DNA of 64,000 bases from Piezodorus guildinii (Eukaryota; Arthropoda; Insecta; Hemiptera; Pentatomidae), in contig CM041298.1 of assembly GCA_023052935.1 (NCBI GenBank), forward strand, positions 6,467,344 to 6,531,343, read 5' to 3'. Below are positions 9,600-19,915 of this stretch, piece after piece. A program made the translations under genes and the position numbers. Numbering within the stretch: the first letter of the stretch is position 1; each line of letters opens with the position of its first letter. The notes below the pieces were generated by a model. It did not search any database. It was given only the letters and a program-made list of their open reading frames with translations, and had not been told where the DNA came from.

Positions 9600-10445
9600 T
9601 TCACACCTGTCAATAAATGTTGACAATCAGTAAGGAATGACAGTCTGGCGTGGTAGGCATGGTGGAAAGAAGATGCCCAGCGACACCTCTTCCTGGCATG
9701 CTTCCTATTAAGTACACGTATTTAGCTTAGAACGGGGAGTTTAGAAGGTTGCACAACGCGGAATTGCGGAACTTGTATACTGTGAATATAACTGAGCTGA
9801 TTGCATCGCGGAGACTCAAATGGGCGAGTAAAGTTGTTGGGCTCGATGAGGAACGGATTCCGAGAAAGTTAGTATTTGCTGATCCGACTGGTAGGCCGAA
9901 GCGGAGATGGGAGGATTGCGTTGAGGCTGATCTCAGGGGCTTGGGATTGAACGGTGAACATTGGACGAGTCTGTGTAGGCGGAATTTGGTGGTATCGGCA
10001 TCGAACCTTCGGGTTCGCTAAGCCTATTATTATTATTATTTAGCTTAGAAGGTCCCTCTTCCAACATCATTTCAGCCTTCTGCGAGTATAGTCCGGTATG
10101 TTGCTATAATATCGTTTGTAGAGGGCCTGTTCGTGTCTTTTTGGCAGCCCCGTATATTTGTAAGTCCAAATGTGCTTCAGTAGGTAAGTGTAAGTATTTA
10201 GTTTATTTTTAAGTCGTAATTTTAAACGTATTGAGAGTAATGAGTATAAAAGTTTTTGTCATGTCATTCTTCTGTCGAATTTCAAGCCGAGATATTTGAT
10301 TGTGTATGTCTGTGGAATTTAGTTGTCAAGATATACTGGTGGGCAGATGTTAAATCAAAGATTGAAAGTAATATTTGGGATTTGTCTTAGTTAATTCGAA
10401 TTTCCCAAAGTTTGCACAAGTTATGGGATTGTGTTAGGTGTTCAA
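9600..10445 (-). pseudogene. Jockey-like LINE family B copy, split by an RTE-like insertion
   Basis: The 3' UTR blocks of family B ('tgacaatcag', 'cccagcgacacctcttcc') start near 9600, and coding similarity continues after the RTE-like insertion at 9733-10037 ('cagccccgtatatttgtaagtcc', then a decayed reverse transcriptase C-terminal half). The two sides are joined by a 13-bp duplication, so they were once contiguous. Many frameshifts. Confidence 0.65.
9733..10037 (+). pseudogene. RTE-like LINE, 5'-truncated C-terminal copy
   Basis: The frame reads RNLYTVNITELIASRRLKWA, GRPKRRWEDCVEADLRGLGL and SLVVSASNLRVR-like end, the conserved C terminus of this family (other copies 27163, 36485, 47355, 51559), and then a short (ATT)n tail. 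ATTTAGCTTAGAA is present on both sides (9720-9732 and 10038-10050), a 13-bp target-site duplication. RTE-type LINEs typically end in short tandem repeats instead of poly(A); placing the family in the RTE clade is inference from the tail and the motif order. Confidence 0.85.
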
Positions 10446-11014
10446 AATAAATATATTGAGTGTTTAGCACTGCAAGGCGCTGAGAGAAACCATTTTGCGT
10501 GACCGTCCTATACTGCGGGCTGAGAATACAATTTAGCAGGCGTTATGCCAAGCAGTCGGTAGGAATAACTTCCCTAATAGTTTTTCAATAAAACCTAAAA
10601 TATATTAATAGCTAAATTTTTAGTAAATATTAAAATACAGTGAATAGACTCATCACAATCATTGGACTCAGAATTTCACGTAAACACAGCAATCTCACTT
10701 TAAGTTCTTAATTTTGTATCAGAAACAAATATAGTTTACTTACGCTCCATCAAATATATGTTTTCTGTTAGAAAGATTTGCGGTTAAATACTAAACAAAT
10801 CGTCGTAGAGAAGGTAAAAAAGAAATTGTCAAGAACCTGTCAATACACCTAAAATGATTGTGGATATCACCAGTATTTTTTAATTTATTAAAATATATAA
10901 TTATTTTTGACATTATTCAATTATTTATATGTTAACCTTGGTGACAATGATGCAATCATATTATCGAAATTCCATTTTAACCTTTTCAGTTAGTAAAAAA
11001 TTAAGATCTAAAAA
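10446..11014. other. AT-rich spacer
   Basis: No ORF, duplication or repeat family recognised, apart from possible degraded Helentron-like sequence at the right edge. Confidence 0.4.
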
Positions 11015-11850
11015 AAAACAGATTGTGATCCTAAAAATTTTCGAATTCCAGGTTTTAGGGTCCCCTAAGTCCAAATAACCAAGCCCCGCAAAAAAGTCTG
11101 TCCGCGTGTTTGTGATAAGTCCAGCACGAAAACGAAAAGGTATAGGAAACTGAAATTTCATATTTGATACAACCTTACGCATGAGATGCTACAGCTGCTT
11201 TTTCACTAAAATTAGCTGAATGGAAGGAGTACTTTATACCATGCATTTTGCACTTTTTTACTATTATCTCAAAAAAGGCTATAACGATTTTGATTGTCGA
11301 TTTGATGATGGATATAGACTTTAATAGGCTTCAATATCATGTAGGATTCATTCTGATTAAAATAGTCTGACAGGGCTTAAATGCCGATATTTTAAATTTT
11401 CTTCTCTAAAGTACTTTAATTTTGTTGATTCGAATAAAGTAACAATTTCATGTCGTTAAAGTTGATTAAAAAAACCCAGCTAAATATGCAATTTGAACGA
11501 ATTTGATAAGCAAGGACCAAAGAGTAAACATATTTGTTATTGCAATTTTTCGTTTTTGAACATAAGAACAGTAATATACATGTATAATATAGCGTTGGAA
11601 AGTCAAAGATCTAAAAAAATATATAATCTTAGACAAAAGCTTGTAAAAGTTAATAAAGCCGATAAAAGTAACTGATTGTTTTAGATAATAATATAATATA
11701 GTATTTAATAAAAAACATGTTTCTATAAAATTCAATTTAATTAATTCTCGGTTTGTTTCACTCAGTTTTATCTCTAACTGTCTTTGAAAATTCTTTAATC
11801 GATTTTTAAAACGGAGGTAACTGAGAGACGTGTGTTATCCGCACCAGATT
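11015..11850 (-). mobile_element. Helentron-like element, copy 3, diverged
   Basis: Minus orientation. Recognised blocks in order are 'ttcgaattccaggtttt', 'agggtcccctaagtccaaataacc', the shortened CA segment ('gtctgtccgcgtgtttgtg'), 'gaaatttcatattt', 'ctgacagggcttaaatgcc' and the end 'gcaccaga'. The 3' hairpin region is degraded. Divergence and loss of the microsatellite mark it as an old copy. Confidence 0.75.
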
Positions 11851-12312
11851 TTGTATTATTTATTATTACTAAGGAGGGATGTGAAAACGACGTAATGCAT
11901 CAATATTCTCGCGATAAGCGTGAAGTTCGGCGGGTGAGAATTCGCTTCCCCCTGGGTAACTTTTTCAATCCCCACCACGAAGGATGAGAACTTGGACTTG
12001 AAGCCAAAGCCGCCGTATCGGGACTTAGCTTCTTGTTAAGTAGGATCTTTGCTCGAGCCAGGCTTCCGTTTCCGGCTTTACAATCTATTTCCTCCTCGAG
12101 GTATTAATTCCACTCCTTTTCATAAAAAAACTTTCTTCTTTTAAGCCTTCTACAGCCGTCTCAAACATGTTTATTAATACCTTGTCTCTGTATTGCTAAG
12201 AGTATGTTCTAGATAAATAAATTCCATAAACGACTAACTTTAGCAGCACAAAACTTCAATTTTTTTCTAGGATTAAAATAATGTATAACATATTAATTAT
12301 AATATTTTTTTT
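11851..12312. other. Low-copy sequence, no gene recognised
   Basis: 11930-12130 is less AT-rich ('cccctgggtaactttttcaatcccc', 'ctcgagccaggcttccg') and unlike the repeats. It may be unique intronic or intergenic host DNA. Confidence 0.35.
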
Positions 12313-12314
12313 TC

Positions 12315-12845
12315 CTTTATATCTTTATTTACACCTGTCAGAAGATGTCTGACAATCAGAAATGTGCTGGACAAAAGTAAGATCAGACATTGTAGGCATG
12401 GGGAAGTAAAGTGCCCAGCAACACCCCTTCCAAGGCGTTAATCTAGCTGAGGAGGTCCCTCATCCAGCTTCGTTTTAGACTTCTTCTGACCGGCATTTCA
12501 GCAACTGACATGTCGTTAATCAGTCTATTGTCGTGTCCGTTAAGTTTAATGTGAAACCGAGAATAGAGTGTTCGTATATGTTGGCCAACTGTTGGTTGCT
12601 GTAAGTCCGTATGTAGGGTTCTGTTGTTTACGTACCAAGGAGCTGTCGTTATGAGTCTTAAAATTTTGGATTGAAATGATTGCAGTTTTTGTATGTGAGT
12701 CTTTTTTGCTTAAGTCCATATTGGCTTAAGAAGGTATGTGTATGTATTCAGTTTCTGTCTAATTTTTAATTTTGATGATTTTGAAAAAAAGAGTATAGTA
12801 TTTTCAGTTGGTGGTTGAGAGTCTGTCTTTTCATCTTGACATGTG
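12315..12845 (-). pseudogene. Jockey-like LINE family B, C-terminal copy with open tail
   Basis: Between about 12689 and 12438 the minus strand is open and reads LQSFQSKILRLITTAPWYVN, then LHTDLQQPTVGQHIRTLYSR and KRSWMRDLLS before a stop. This is the canonical end of Jockey-like ORF2. The 3' UTR follows to about 12315. This is the best preserved family B copy and anchors the fragments at 7590 and 9600. Confidence 0.8.
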
Positions 12846-12905
12846 GGCCCCAATTATAATATTATAATATTAATATTAATGAATTATAATATTAATATTA
12901 ATTTT

Positions 12906-13521
12906 ATACTTTTACTTACCTATTTATGAAATATATAGTAAAGGAACGTATTGCGATCGTGAAAATATTCGAATTCCAGTTTTCAACGGAAATACACGTT
13001 TACGGTGCCCTAAGGCCAAATAACAAAGTCTTGCAAAAAGGTCTTTGTGTGTGTGTTTGATAACTCCCAGGCAAAAACGAAAATTCCTAAGAAACTGAAA
13101 TTTCATATTTAAGACAACTAAACAATTAAAATCAGCTGACCGGAAGATCTACTTTATACCATTCATTTTGCACTTGTTTACGATTTTCTCAAAAACGACT
13201 CTAAGGATCTTGATTAAACTCTATGGGCATATGGTCGAGGTTTCATCCTGATCCTGAAATAGTCTGACAGGGCTTAAATGCCGATATTTTCTTCTTCTGT
13301 TTGTTTGTTTATTTATTTAACGTCACTTTATGCTACTATGACCTTTGGCTTAGGAGGCTGTTATGCTAACCATCCAGCTACAATTGATCCCATTTTCTTT
13401 CTTCTAAAGTACCTTTTTCTAAATTTTTTCTTCTAAAGTACCTTTAATTTCGTAGACTTAAAAAAGGTATATTATCTTATTAGCACTGATAAATAGCGGG
13501 TAAATATGCAAGGTAAATATA
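12906..13521 (-). mobile_element. Helentron-like element, copy 4, containing a SINE fragment
   Basis: Starts with 'tacttttacttacc' and a degraded hairpin, followed by the family blocks and a short GT repeat (13048-13060). A SINE fragment at 13299-13391 interrupts the segment between 'aaatgccgatatttt' and 'ctaaagtacc'. The right part is lost at about 13521, where a mariner 3' fragment begins. Confidence 0.75.
13299..13391 (-). mobile_element. tRNA-derived SINE, short deleted copy
   Basis: It shares 'gtttgtttgtttatt..ttaacgtcac..tttatgctactatg' and 'gctgttatgctaacca' with the full SINE at 35166-35452, but the middle is deleted. Nearly identical ATTTTCTTCTTCT (13286-13298) and ATTTTCTTTCTTCT (13392-13405) flank it and look like its target-site duplication. 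Confidence 0.65.
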
Positions 13522-13773
13522 TGGAATTTAGACAACTTCGTTAAAGGAAAACTTTTTGAAAATGATGATCAAGTGAAAAGTCCGTTTTCAGATTTTCTTT
13601 CACTTCAAAGCTCAGAGTTTTTCAGTTCGGGGATAAAAAAGTTGGTGTCACGTTGGGTAAAATGTGTAGAAAAAGAAGGTAAATACTTCGAATAAAATTA
13701 TCTTGTTTTCATATCGTATTTTTAATAAAAATCCTTTACCCTGAAAACGGACATTTCATGTGACACAACTCAA
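13522..13773 (+). pseudogene. Mariner 3' fragment with terminal inverted repeat
   Basis: Matches the end of the mariner copies at 39123 and 49378: 'gacaacttcgt.aaaggaaaactttttgaaaatgatgatc' in pieces, then 'aaaacggacatttcatgtgacacaac' and a TA. Only the extreme C-terminal coding sequence and right terminal repeat remain. Confidence 0.8.
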
Positions 13774-14334
13774 TATAAAAAAAAAAAACAAGCATAAAGG
13801 TTTTGGCGATTTCAACCAAAGCTATGGTTATCAAAGTGGGAGAGCAATGCAACCTACGCTCTGTAAACTTAACTTTATAATTATTATAACTTCCAGTTTC
13901 TTGTTAAATAACAAGTATAAACGCTAATATTGCAGGTGAGAAGCATGCCTTATTAAAGACATTGAATGCCCCGAGATTTCCTCCTAAAGCTCGTTGCGAT
14001 GAATAGGGCATTGAGTTCGGCAGAAGCCTAACAGAATCTTCAATCCGCTCCTCCAAGAAATTTCCTTAATTAATTACAATTTGCAATTCAGTGAGCTAAG
14101 CATTCTGAAACCTGGTGCGTGCGCGACTTTCGTTTACAACCTTACATGAAATCAAGTATCAAATAAAATTTAATAATAATATAGCTTTATTGAGAAATAG
14201 AACAATCTGCCACTATCTTTTTGTTTCTATTATTATTTATAGTGCTTTATTCAGAAATAATACAATCTGCCACTATCTCGGGCAATGAGTATTAGAGATA
14301 AAAGAAGTCATTCATTCCATATGAATGAATGAAT
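13774..14334. other. Low-copy sequence with AT-rich 3' part
   Basis: 13930-14110 is more balanced in composition ('cattgaatgccccgagatttcctcc') and could be host DNA. Two near-identical lines 'ctttattgagaaatag.acaatctgccactatct' at about 14185 and 14242 form a short direct repeat. Confidence 0.35.
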
Positions 14335-14559
14335 AATGAATAAATGCTTTATTTACATAATATACAAAATAGTAATAACATATATATATATACATTTTTT
14401 TGAGATCAAAGCCCACAAGACAATGGCGTTAAGCCGTCTGTCGAGTTGCCCCTTTTTCTTTTCTTTTTTTTTTCAGTTTTGATAATAATTTATACATATT
14501 TTTTTTTTTGTAACGTTATGATTTATTTTTATTTATTGTAAAGATTTAATAATTAAAAT

Positions 14560-14998
14560 GCTGCACTAAAAAAAATTTCTGTATTTTATCTTCACAAAAT
14601 TCCGCGACTTTAATTCCTCTTTCATCTTTTTTACCGTCTTTTGAATTTCTGATTTCAGTTGTTAAGTTTGTTCCCTCTAAAATTCCATTAGTACATATTT
14701 TCAATTTTCCAGTGTGAGCATTTCAGTCACCGATAAGAACAACATAATAATTTCTAGTCAATTCAATTAATTCTATTACTTCATCAAATTCACTATTCCA
14801 ATTACTGGAATTTAAATAGATCGGAACCAGATATATTATTTTTTCATTAATTTTTAACTTAATACAAATTTTATTTTGAATAATGCAGTTTTCAGCTTGA
14901 TTTTTATTGAATTTTGTTTTATTAAAGCGCCATATAGATAGATATCCCCCACTGGTTCTTCCCATTATCCCTCCCTTTTTAGCATCTATAAACTTCAA
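14560..14998 (-). pseudogene. APE-type endonuclease fragment of the coiled-coil LINE, with a nonsense codon
   Basis: The frame 14998-14723 reads GGIMGRTSGGYLSIWRF, a strand pair (IIYLVPIYLNS) and ends VVLIGD. It stops at a TGA exactly where this fold has GDFNAH; the next codons in the same frame are NAHTGKL and continue open to about 14560. So a single nonsense change lies inside the GD.NAH active-site motif. APE endonucleases nick the target DNA to prime LINE reverse transcription. No reverse transcriptase follows. Confidence 0.8.
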
Positions 14999-15205
14999 TT
15001 CGTAATCTAAAAATTTTTGTTTATAAAATAAAACATTTTCTTATACTAAAAATGTCTCTACCAACAAAAAATATCGAATTTTTTGACAAATTAAAAAAAC
15101 ATAAAACATTTTCTTTAGATTTAATTCCCCTTATATTATAAAATGAAATATTTATCTCACCTAAATTATTAATAATAGCTTTATCACTCTCACTTATACC
15201 ATTTT

Positions 15206-15994
15206 TTACACTAACTTTCCTTCATTTTTTGAACTAGCACTGGAGGTAGACGGTTGACTGTTATCGGGGGCCGCCTCACCGCTACGGAGATCCTCTTCAA
15301 GAACTGCTTTCATGCTCTTCATCACTTCTTCAGAAAATGTAGTTCCCATTACTTCTTCCAGAATCCTTATTCCATCTTTTCCATCACATTTAAGACCCTC
15401 ATCAAAGTCCCAGAAGAACCTTTTGTTTTTAAATAAAAGGTAGAAATCTCTAATTTGGACAACAGCGCTCTTATCCACTTGTATAATTTTTCCTTTTATC
15501 CTCCATAGGCACCTTCTTCTCTTCCTAGTTCTTCCAGAAAGATCCCTGTGTATAAAGATCCCACTGCCTTTTAACTTCCTTGAATTTTTCAGAATATCCC
15601 ATATAATTTTTTCGTTATCGAATTCTGCTAGAACTATGTTTTTTTGCGTGTTATTCTTGATTTTAAAAGCATTATTAATTGTGACATTATTTACACTAAG
15701 CACTTCGTCGCATAAAGTCTTGATAGTTTTTGGAATATCTTCGTTACTTCCTCTCAGACCTCTAAAAATGAGGTTTTTCATTTTATTTTTATTAATCAAA
15801 TTCTCAATAATATTACTCATATGTTTCTCTTTTTCTTTTAATGTTTTGATTTCTTTTCTTAACTCTTCATTTTCTATTAGTAATTTATTTTCTAACAATT
15901 TAAAATCTTCTTTTGATGGTATATCTTTTTTTAGAGATTTAAATTTAACGTCTAACATTTTATTAAACCGTTCCATCATTTTTTCTATTTCCAT
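15206..15994 (-). CDS. LINE ORF1-like protein with coiled coil, possibly intact
   Basis: 262 residues. Residues about 25-70 (KEDFKLLENKLLIENEELRK, LKEKEKHMSNIIENL) form a strong coiled coil. Residues 70-200 (NLIFRGL, NNAFKIKN, IFIHRDLSGRTRKRRR) resemble the RNA-binding and C-terminal region of L1-type ORF1 proteins (transposase_22-like). The tail is low-complexity (PDNSQPSTSSASS). It precedes a broken endonuclease on the same strand. ORF1 proteins bind LINE RNA and chaperone nucleic acid. No stop interrupts it, unlike neighbouring frames, so this part is young or recently arrived. The exact start could also be an upstream codon. Confidence 0.7.
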   Translation of the reverse strand: MEIEKMMERFNKMLDVKFKSLKKDIPSKEDFKLLENKLLIENEELRKEIKTLKEKEKHMSNIIENLINKNKMKNLIFRGLRGSNEDIPKTIKTLCDEVLSVNNVTINNAFKIKNNTQKNIVLAEFDNEKIIWDILKNSRKLKGSGIFIHRDLSGRTRKRRRCLWRIKGKIIQVDKSAVVQIRDFYLLFKNKRFFWDFDEGLKCDGKDGIRILEEVMGTTFSEEVMKSMKAVLEEDLRSGEAAPDNSQPSTSSASSKNEGKLV

Positions 15995-16080
15995 GGCTTC
16001 TATTGTTTCAGTCTGAACTTTTTTATTTTTTATTTCTTCAGGGGAATTTATAATCCGTTTTCTTTTCGTTGAATCTACAG

Positions 16081-16540
16081 ATTACAACATTCATTCCATA
16101 TCTACAGAGTAAAAGAAACAAATAATAAAATAAAATAAGTTAACCTAAATAACAAATGAAAAATAAAATAAATAAATAAAAATAAATAAATTATAAAAAA
16201 ATGAAATAAAGTATATGAAATAAAATAAAATAATTATAATCTTGGCCACATTCATACTTATATACATTATTTACATACTGCCCCTGGGAACTCCTGTATC
16301 CAACAATGGATAAATGGATGCCGAGGCACGCTGTCAGGAGATCCCAGCTCCTCTCAGTCAGGCGCGTCACTAGTCCAGCCAGTGGAGGCTGAGTGAGGGC
16401 GCTAGAGCACACACTCTCAGGCATGCTCCGACCATCTAGGGCAATAAGTAATAGAGCTAAAATAACTCATTCATTCCATATGTACAGGGTAAAACAAAAT
16501 CTTGTCTATATATACGTTTTATTTTATTTTATTTTTACAC
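16081..16540. other. AT-rich spacer with one balanced block
   Basis: 16255-16440 is balanced ('ctgtcaggagatcccagctcc', 'gagggcgctagagcacac') and gives a 77-residue frame with no recognised domain (16191-16424, minus). I do not call it a gene. Confidence 0.35.
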
Positions 16541-16544
16541 AAAA

Positions 16545-16690
16545 CGGTAAAAAGAATCATTGAAATCGGTTCAGAACTAGCAGAGATATAGCGTTTCGAA
16601 ATCAGCAGTGGTGATTGGCCGTTTTCCTTTGAATTATTTTTTGCTTTTTAAATTAATTACTTAATTGCATTTAAACCACTATATAAACAG
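16545..16690 (+). repeat. Unclassified dispersed repeat, copy 1
   Basis: 'aaaagaatcattgaaat.ggtt', 'aaatcagc.gtgg.gat' and 'cctttgaattat' recur in the same order and orientation at 20325-20460. Family unknown; both are about 140 bp. Confidence 0.6.
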
Positions 16691-16714
16691 TTACACCCTA
16701 ATATAGTTTTTTTT

Positions 16715-17518
16715 TACTTTCACTTTCTATATATAGTAAGGGGAAGTATTGCGATCGTGAAAATTTTCGAATTCCAGTTTTCAACGGAAATACACGTTTT
16801 AGGGTCCCCTGAGTCCAAATAACCAAGTCCCGAAAAAAGGTCTGTGTGTGTGGTAATTCCGGGTGGAAACGGTAAGTCCTATGAAACTGGAATTTCATAT
16901 TTATGACAAATATACGCTTGAGACGTTACAAAACCTTTTCCATCAAAATCAGCTTACCAGAAGAGGCACTTTATACCATGCATTTTGCGCCTTTTTTCGA
17001 TTTTCTCGAAAACGGTTCCGATGATTTTGATTAGACTTGCTATATCGATGTAAAATCTAACGGGCTTTAATATCATGTAGGTTTTATTCTGATTGAAATG
17101 GTCTGACAGGGCTTAAATGCCGATATTTTAAATTTTCTTCCCCTAAAGTACCTTTAATTTTGTATATTCAATAAAAATAACTATATTATCTTGTTAACGC
17201 TGATGACAGACAGGTAAATATATAAATTGAATAAATTCGATACCTAACTAAAGGAGAAAACAGAAAAAATATTTTTTTAATGCAATTTTTCGTTTTTAAA
17301 CATTAGAGCAGTAATTTATAAGTATGATGATATACCGTTGGAAAGCTAAAGATTTTAGAAAAAATATTATCACATACACAAGCTTTTAAAAGTTAATAGA
17401 GAGTGATGAAATGATTTTTTAATAAAACACATGTTTCTATATAAATTCAATTTAATTAATGCCTAAATAGGTTCACGTATTTTTGTCTCTGTTTTTGAAA
17501 ATTTTGCCCGCACCAGAT
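16715..17518 (-). mobile_element. Helentron-like element, copy 5
   Basis: Nearly full structure. It starts 'tactttcactttctatatatagtaagggg' in pieces, has a short GT run at 16843-16852, the conserved 'ctgacagggcttaaatgcc' and 'taccgttggaaagctaaag' blocks, and ends 'gcccgcaccaga'. About 100 bp near the 5' end are missing compared with the copy at 45109. Confidence 0.85.
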
Positions 17519-18034
17519 TTTTTATAATTAATTAAGCACTTTCTAACCATTTGCAGAGATTTTATCTTGTTTATTTATCTCTGTTCGATATTAAAAATAA
17601 TACAACTAAATCTAGCTAAGTAACTGTGACTTTACAAACGAGAACCATCCTCTGGAGTGGGAACTTAAAAGAGCTTCCGGTGGAATTTAAAAACAATTAG
17701 CATTAAATCCCCGGCTAAAGTATTTGGGAGTGAGGGAGATTAGGGTTTGTTTGTTGCAGTCGGATTGCGTTAACTCGGTGCTTGGAATGGGAGGAAAAAA
17801 AAAACAACAAAATTTATCTGGTCCGAAAAGTTTATTGTGCTCATTAAGGGTTTAAGTGCCCATTTTAACCTTATTACAGTCTAATTTGTCCAAAGAGTGA
17901 ATCAATTTATTTCTGTTGTTTAAAAACTAATAAATAAATAATGTTTATTTAATGAAATAATTAATAATGTTTATTATTAATTAATTTTACCAATATTTTG
18001 TAAACAGCTTTTGTAATAGATTGATTTCATACAT
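17519..18034. other. Low-copy sequence, no gene recognised
   Basis: 17640-17800 is moderately balanced and may be unique host sequence; no open frame of note. Confidence 0.35.
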
Positions 18035-18334
18035 CAGTGTAGGGGTGGGCATAATCGAATGATCGTCATAATCGGATGATTGGAATAATCGAATGATCAA
18101 TATGCTTTCTGAGAGGCAATATGCCAAACCGTCTCTATGATGTGCATATAATTTAAGTGAAAAAAAAAAGGTCGTTTGATTATCCGAACGCTCTTTATAC
18201 TCCCTCGATTATCGTTAAACAATTCACTTCCAATGATCATTCGCTTCTCCAAACCGATCAATCCCATATCGATTAATTCGAATTATTGAAATTATCGAAT
18301 GATCCGATGATCGTCATTCGACAACCCGTTACTG
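18035..18334. mobile_element. hAT-like MITE candidate, 300 bp
   Basis: Ends are CAGTGTAGGGGTGGGCATAA and, on the other strand, CAGTAACGGGTTGTCGAATG. CAGTG...GGGC is the usual start of hAT terminal repeats. Inside, the arms are self-complementary and built from ATCGAATGATCGTCAT-like words. The flanking 8 bp (tcatacat and agtcagag) do not match, so either the duplication has decayed or an end is wrong. No coding sequence. Confidence 0.5.
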
Positions 18335-18479
18335 AGTCAGAGTATTATTATTTATTTGTTTCTTTTTAGAGTAATCCCTATACAAAAGGATCTTTGTACA
18401 GCACAAATAATTTAATAATATATTATATCCCTAGCATACATGCATCAATAACTGTGTACATTATTTTATAAAATACAAT

Positions 18480-19135
18480 TATATAGCATTTCCAAGTCAA
18501 TTGTAACCTTTTCCAAGTCAAATGTAACTTTTTCCAAGCCTAATGTAACCTTTTCCAAGTCAAATGCAACCCTTTACATTTCAAATGTTACCTTTTCCAA
18601 GTCAAATGTCACATTTTTCTTAACTTCTACCCTAAAATATTCCGTTTTATTTATAAAAAAATAATTCATTTAATTAAAATTATGACTTTATTAAAAATTA
18701 TAAAAACATTAAAAGTAAATGCGAGTTGAAATACCCATGAGCGATAAAAAATACATCTCGAAAAACGTAATTATATTACCCGAAAACACATTAATTATTC
18801 CCAAAAACTATCCCTCCCCTCTAAAAATTCAAAATCTACTAAGTTTAACTATGTTTAAACTAAATATTTTTTTAAATATTAGTTCGTAAAAAACAGAACT
18901 TGATATCAAATATCTAAAAAACAAAAAAAAACAGTGATATGATATGCTAAAATTATTAAAAAAGTCATAATTTTAATTAAACTAATTATTTTTCAATAAA
19001 TAAAACGGAATATTTAAGGCTAGAAGTGAAGAAAAAGGTGACATTTGACTTGGAAAAGATAACATTTGAAATGGAAAAGGTTACATTTGACTTGGAAAAG
19101 GTTACAATTGACTTGGAAATGCTATATATGGATGC
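18480..19135. mobile_element. Foldback element with minisatellite arms
   Basis: The left arm (18483-18690) starts ATAGCATTTCCAAGTCAATT and holds about six 20-bp units of the form TTTTCCAAGTCAAATGTAAC, then 'ctaaaatattccgttttatttat' and 'aattaaaattatgac'. The right arm (18960-19130) is the inverse of the same series. The about 270-bp centre has no ORF but matches 52300-52440. Long inverted arms made of short tandem units are the hallmark of foldback elements. A third unit array lies at 61808-61945. A pure AT repeat abuts the right end. Confidence 0.75.
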
Positions 19136-19140
19136 ATTAA

Positions 19141-19142
<2 letters not shown>

Positions 19143-19222
<80 letters not shown>
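19143..19222. repeat. (AT)n microsatellite
   Basis: About 80 bp of pure AT dinucleotide. The long TH- and YI-rich open frames across it are translation artefacts. Confidence 0.95.
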
Positions 19223-19224
<2 letters not shown>

Positions 19225-19611
19225 TTATAGTAACTAAATACATTGATATATAACCACAATCTTTTTCGGTTAATTACTTTCAATAATGAACATTTCTATT
19301 TGACCAAAAATTAAAAATACCCCCATCCCTAAACTTTGAATGTTAATGTTTCAAAATGCGTAGAATCCGAATAACGAATAAAAAATATATGTTTTTCGTG
19401 GCATAGTATGTATCTTGTCATTCTTCATTTATTAGTTAGTGCCTTTTAACCAATATACCGTGAACTATCATGAAAAAAAAGAGATAAAAGAAAATAAAAA
19501 AAATTACATTTTACCAATAAATACGCCCACTTAACTCAGTTATTTTTTAATTTAGAGAATAATATGTTTGAAGTTTTAGAATCAGTAAAGCGTGATAAAT
19601 AAGAAAAAAAA
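19223..19611. other. AT-rich spacer
   Basis: Nothing recognised. Confidence 0.4.
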
Positions 19612-19915
19612 ATTGTATATACATATTTTATTGAAATTTACAACTGTATATTATTATGCATCAAGTAAATATGCTGATACAAGATATGTACATGAAAAAC
19701 ACGAAGAGAAACTGCCCATTGGCAGCACTCTAGTAATCAATCTAACCAAGAAGGTCTCGAGGCCATCTTCACTTCAGACGCCTCGGTGGATTATCAGGAA
19801 TTGAAGGAGAAGCAAGGATTGAAACTAGTGGATTAGAGTGGGAGTGGAGTTTGTCATGGAAGGAATGATACCTGGTACGGGCAAAATCGGCTACATATGG
19901 AACATAGAGGTCTTT
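19612..19915 (-). pseudogene. Jockey-like LINE family A, 3' end fragment
   Basis: 'ttattgaaatttacaactgta', 'catcaagtaaat', 'gcccattggcagcactctag' and then decayed C-terminal coding sequence ('aaggtctcgaggccatctt') match the other family A copies. It stops in an A-rich junction at about 19918. Confidence 0.8.

Larger units (their letters stand above)
14335..16080 (-). mobile_element. Internally deleted LINE with coiled-coil ORF1
   Basis: Minus-strand order is ORF1 (15994-15206), endonuclease start (about 15000-14560), an abrupt loss of reverse transcriptase, then a 3' UTR with 'caactcgacagacggc', an AATAAA and a tail of ATTC repeats near 14320-14345. (ATTC)-type tails are typical of CR1-group LINEs. 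Related AT-rich and 'cattcattccatat' sequence recurs near 14310, 16090 and 16470, suggesting that flanks or tails of further copies surround it. Confidence 0.75.

Noticed and set aside
18035..18334. Confident hAT element
   Set aside because: Terminal CAGTG motifs fit, but no matching 8-bp duplication was found, so it stays a candidate.
18986..19253. Long tyrosine/isoleucine-repeat frames on both strands
   Set aside because: They are translations of the AT microsatellite and foldback arm.
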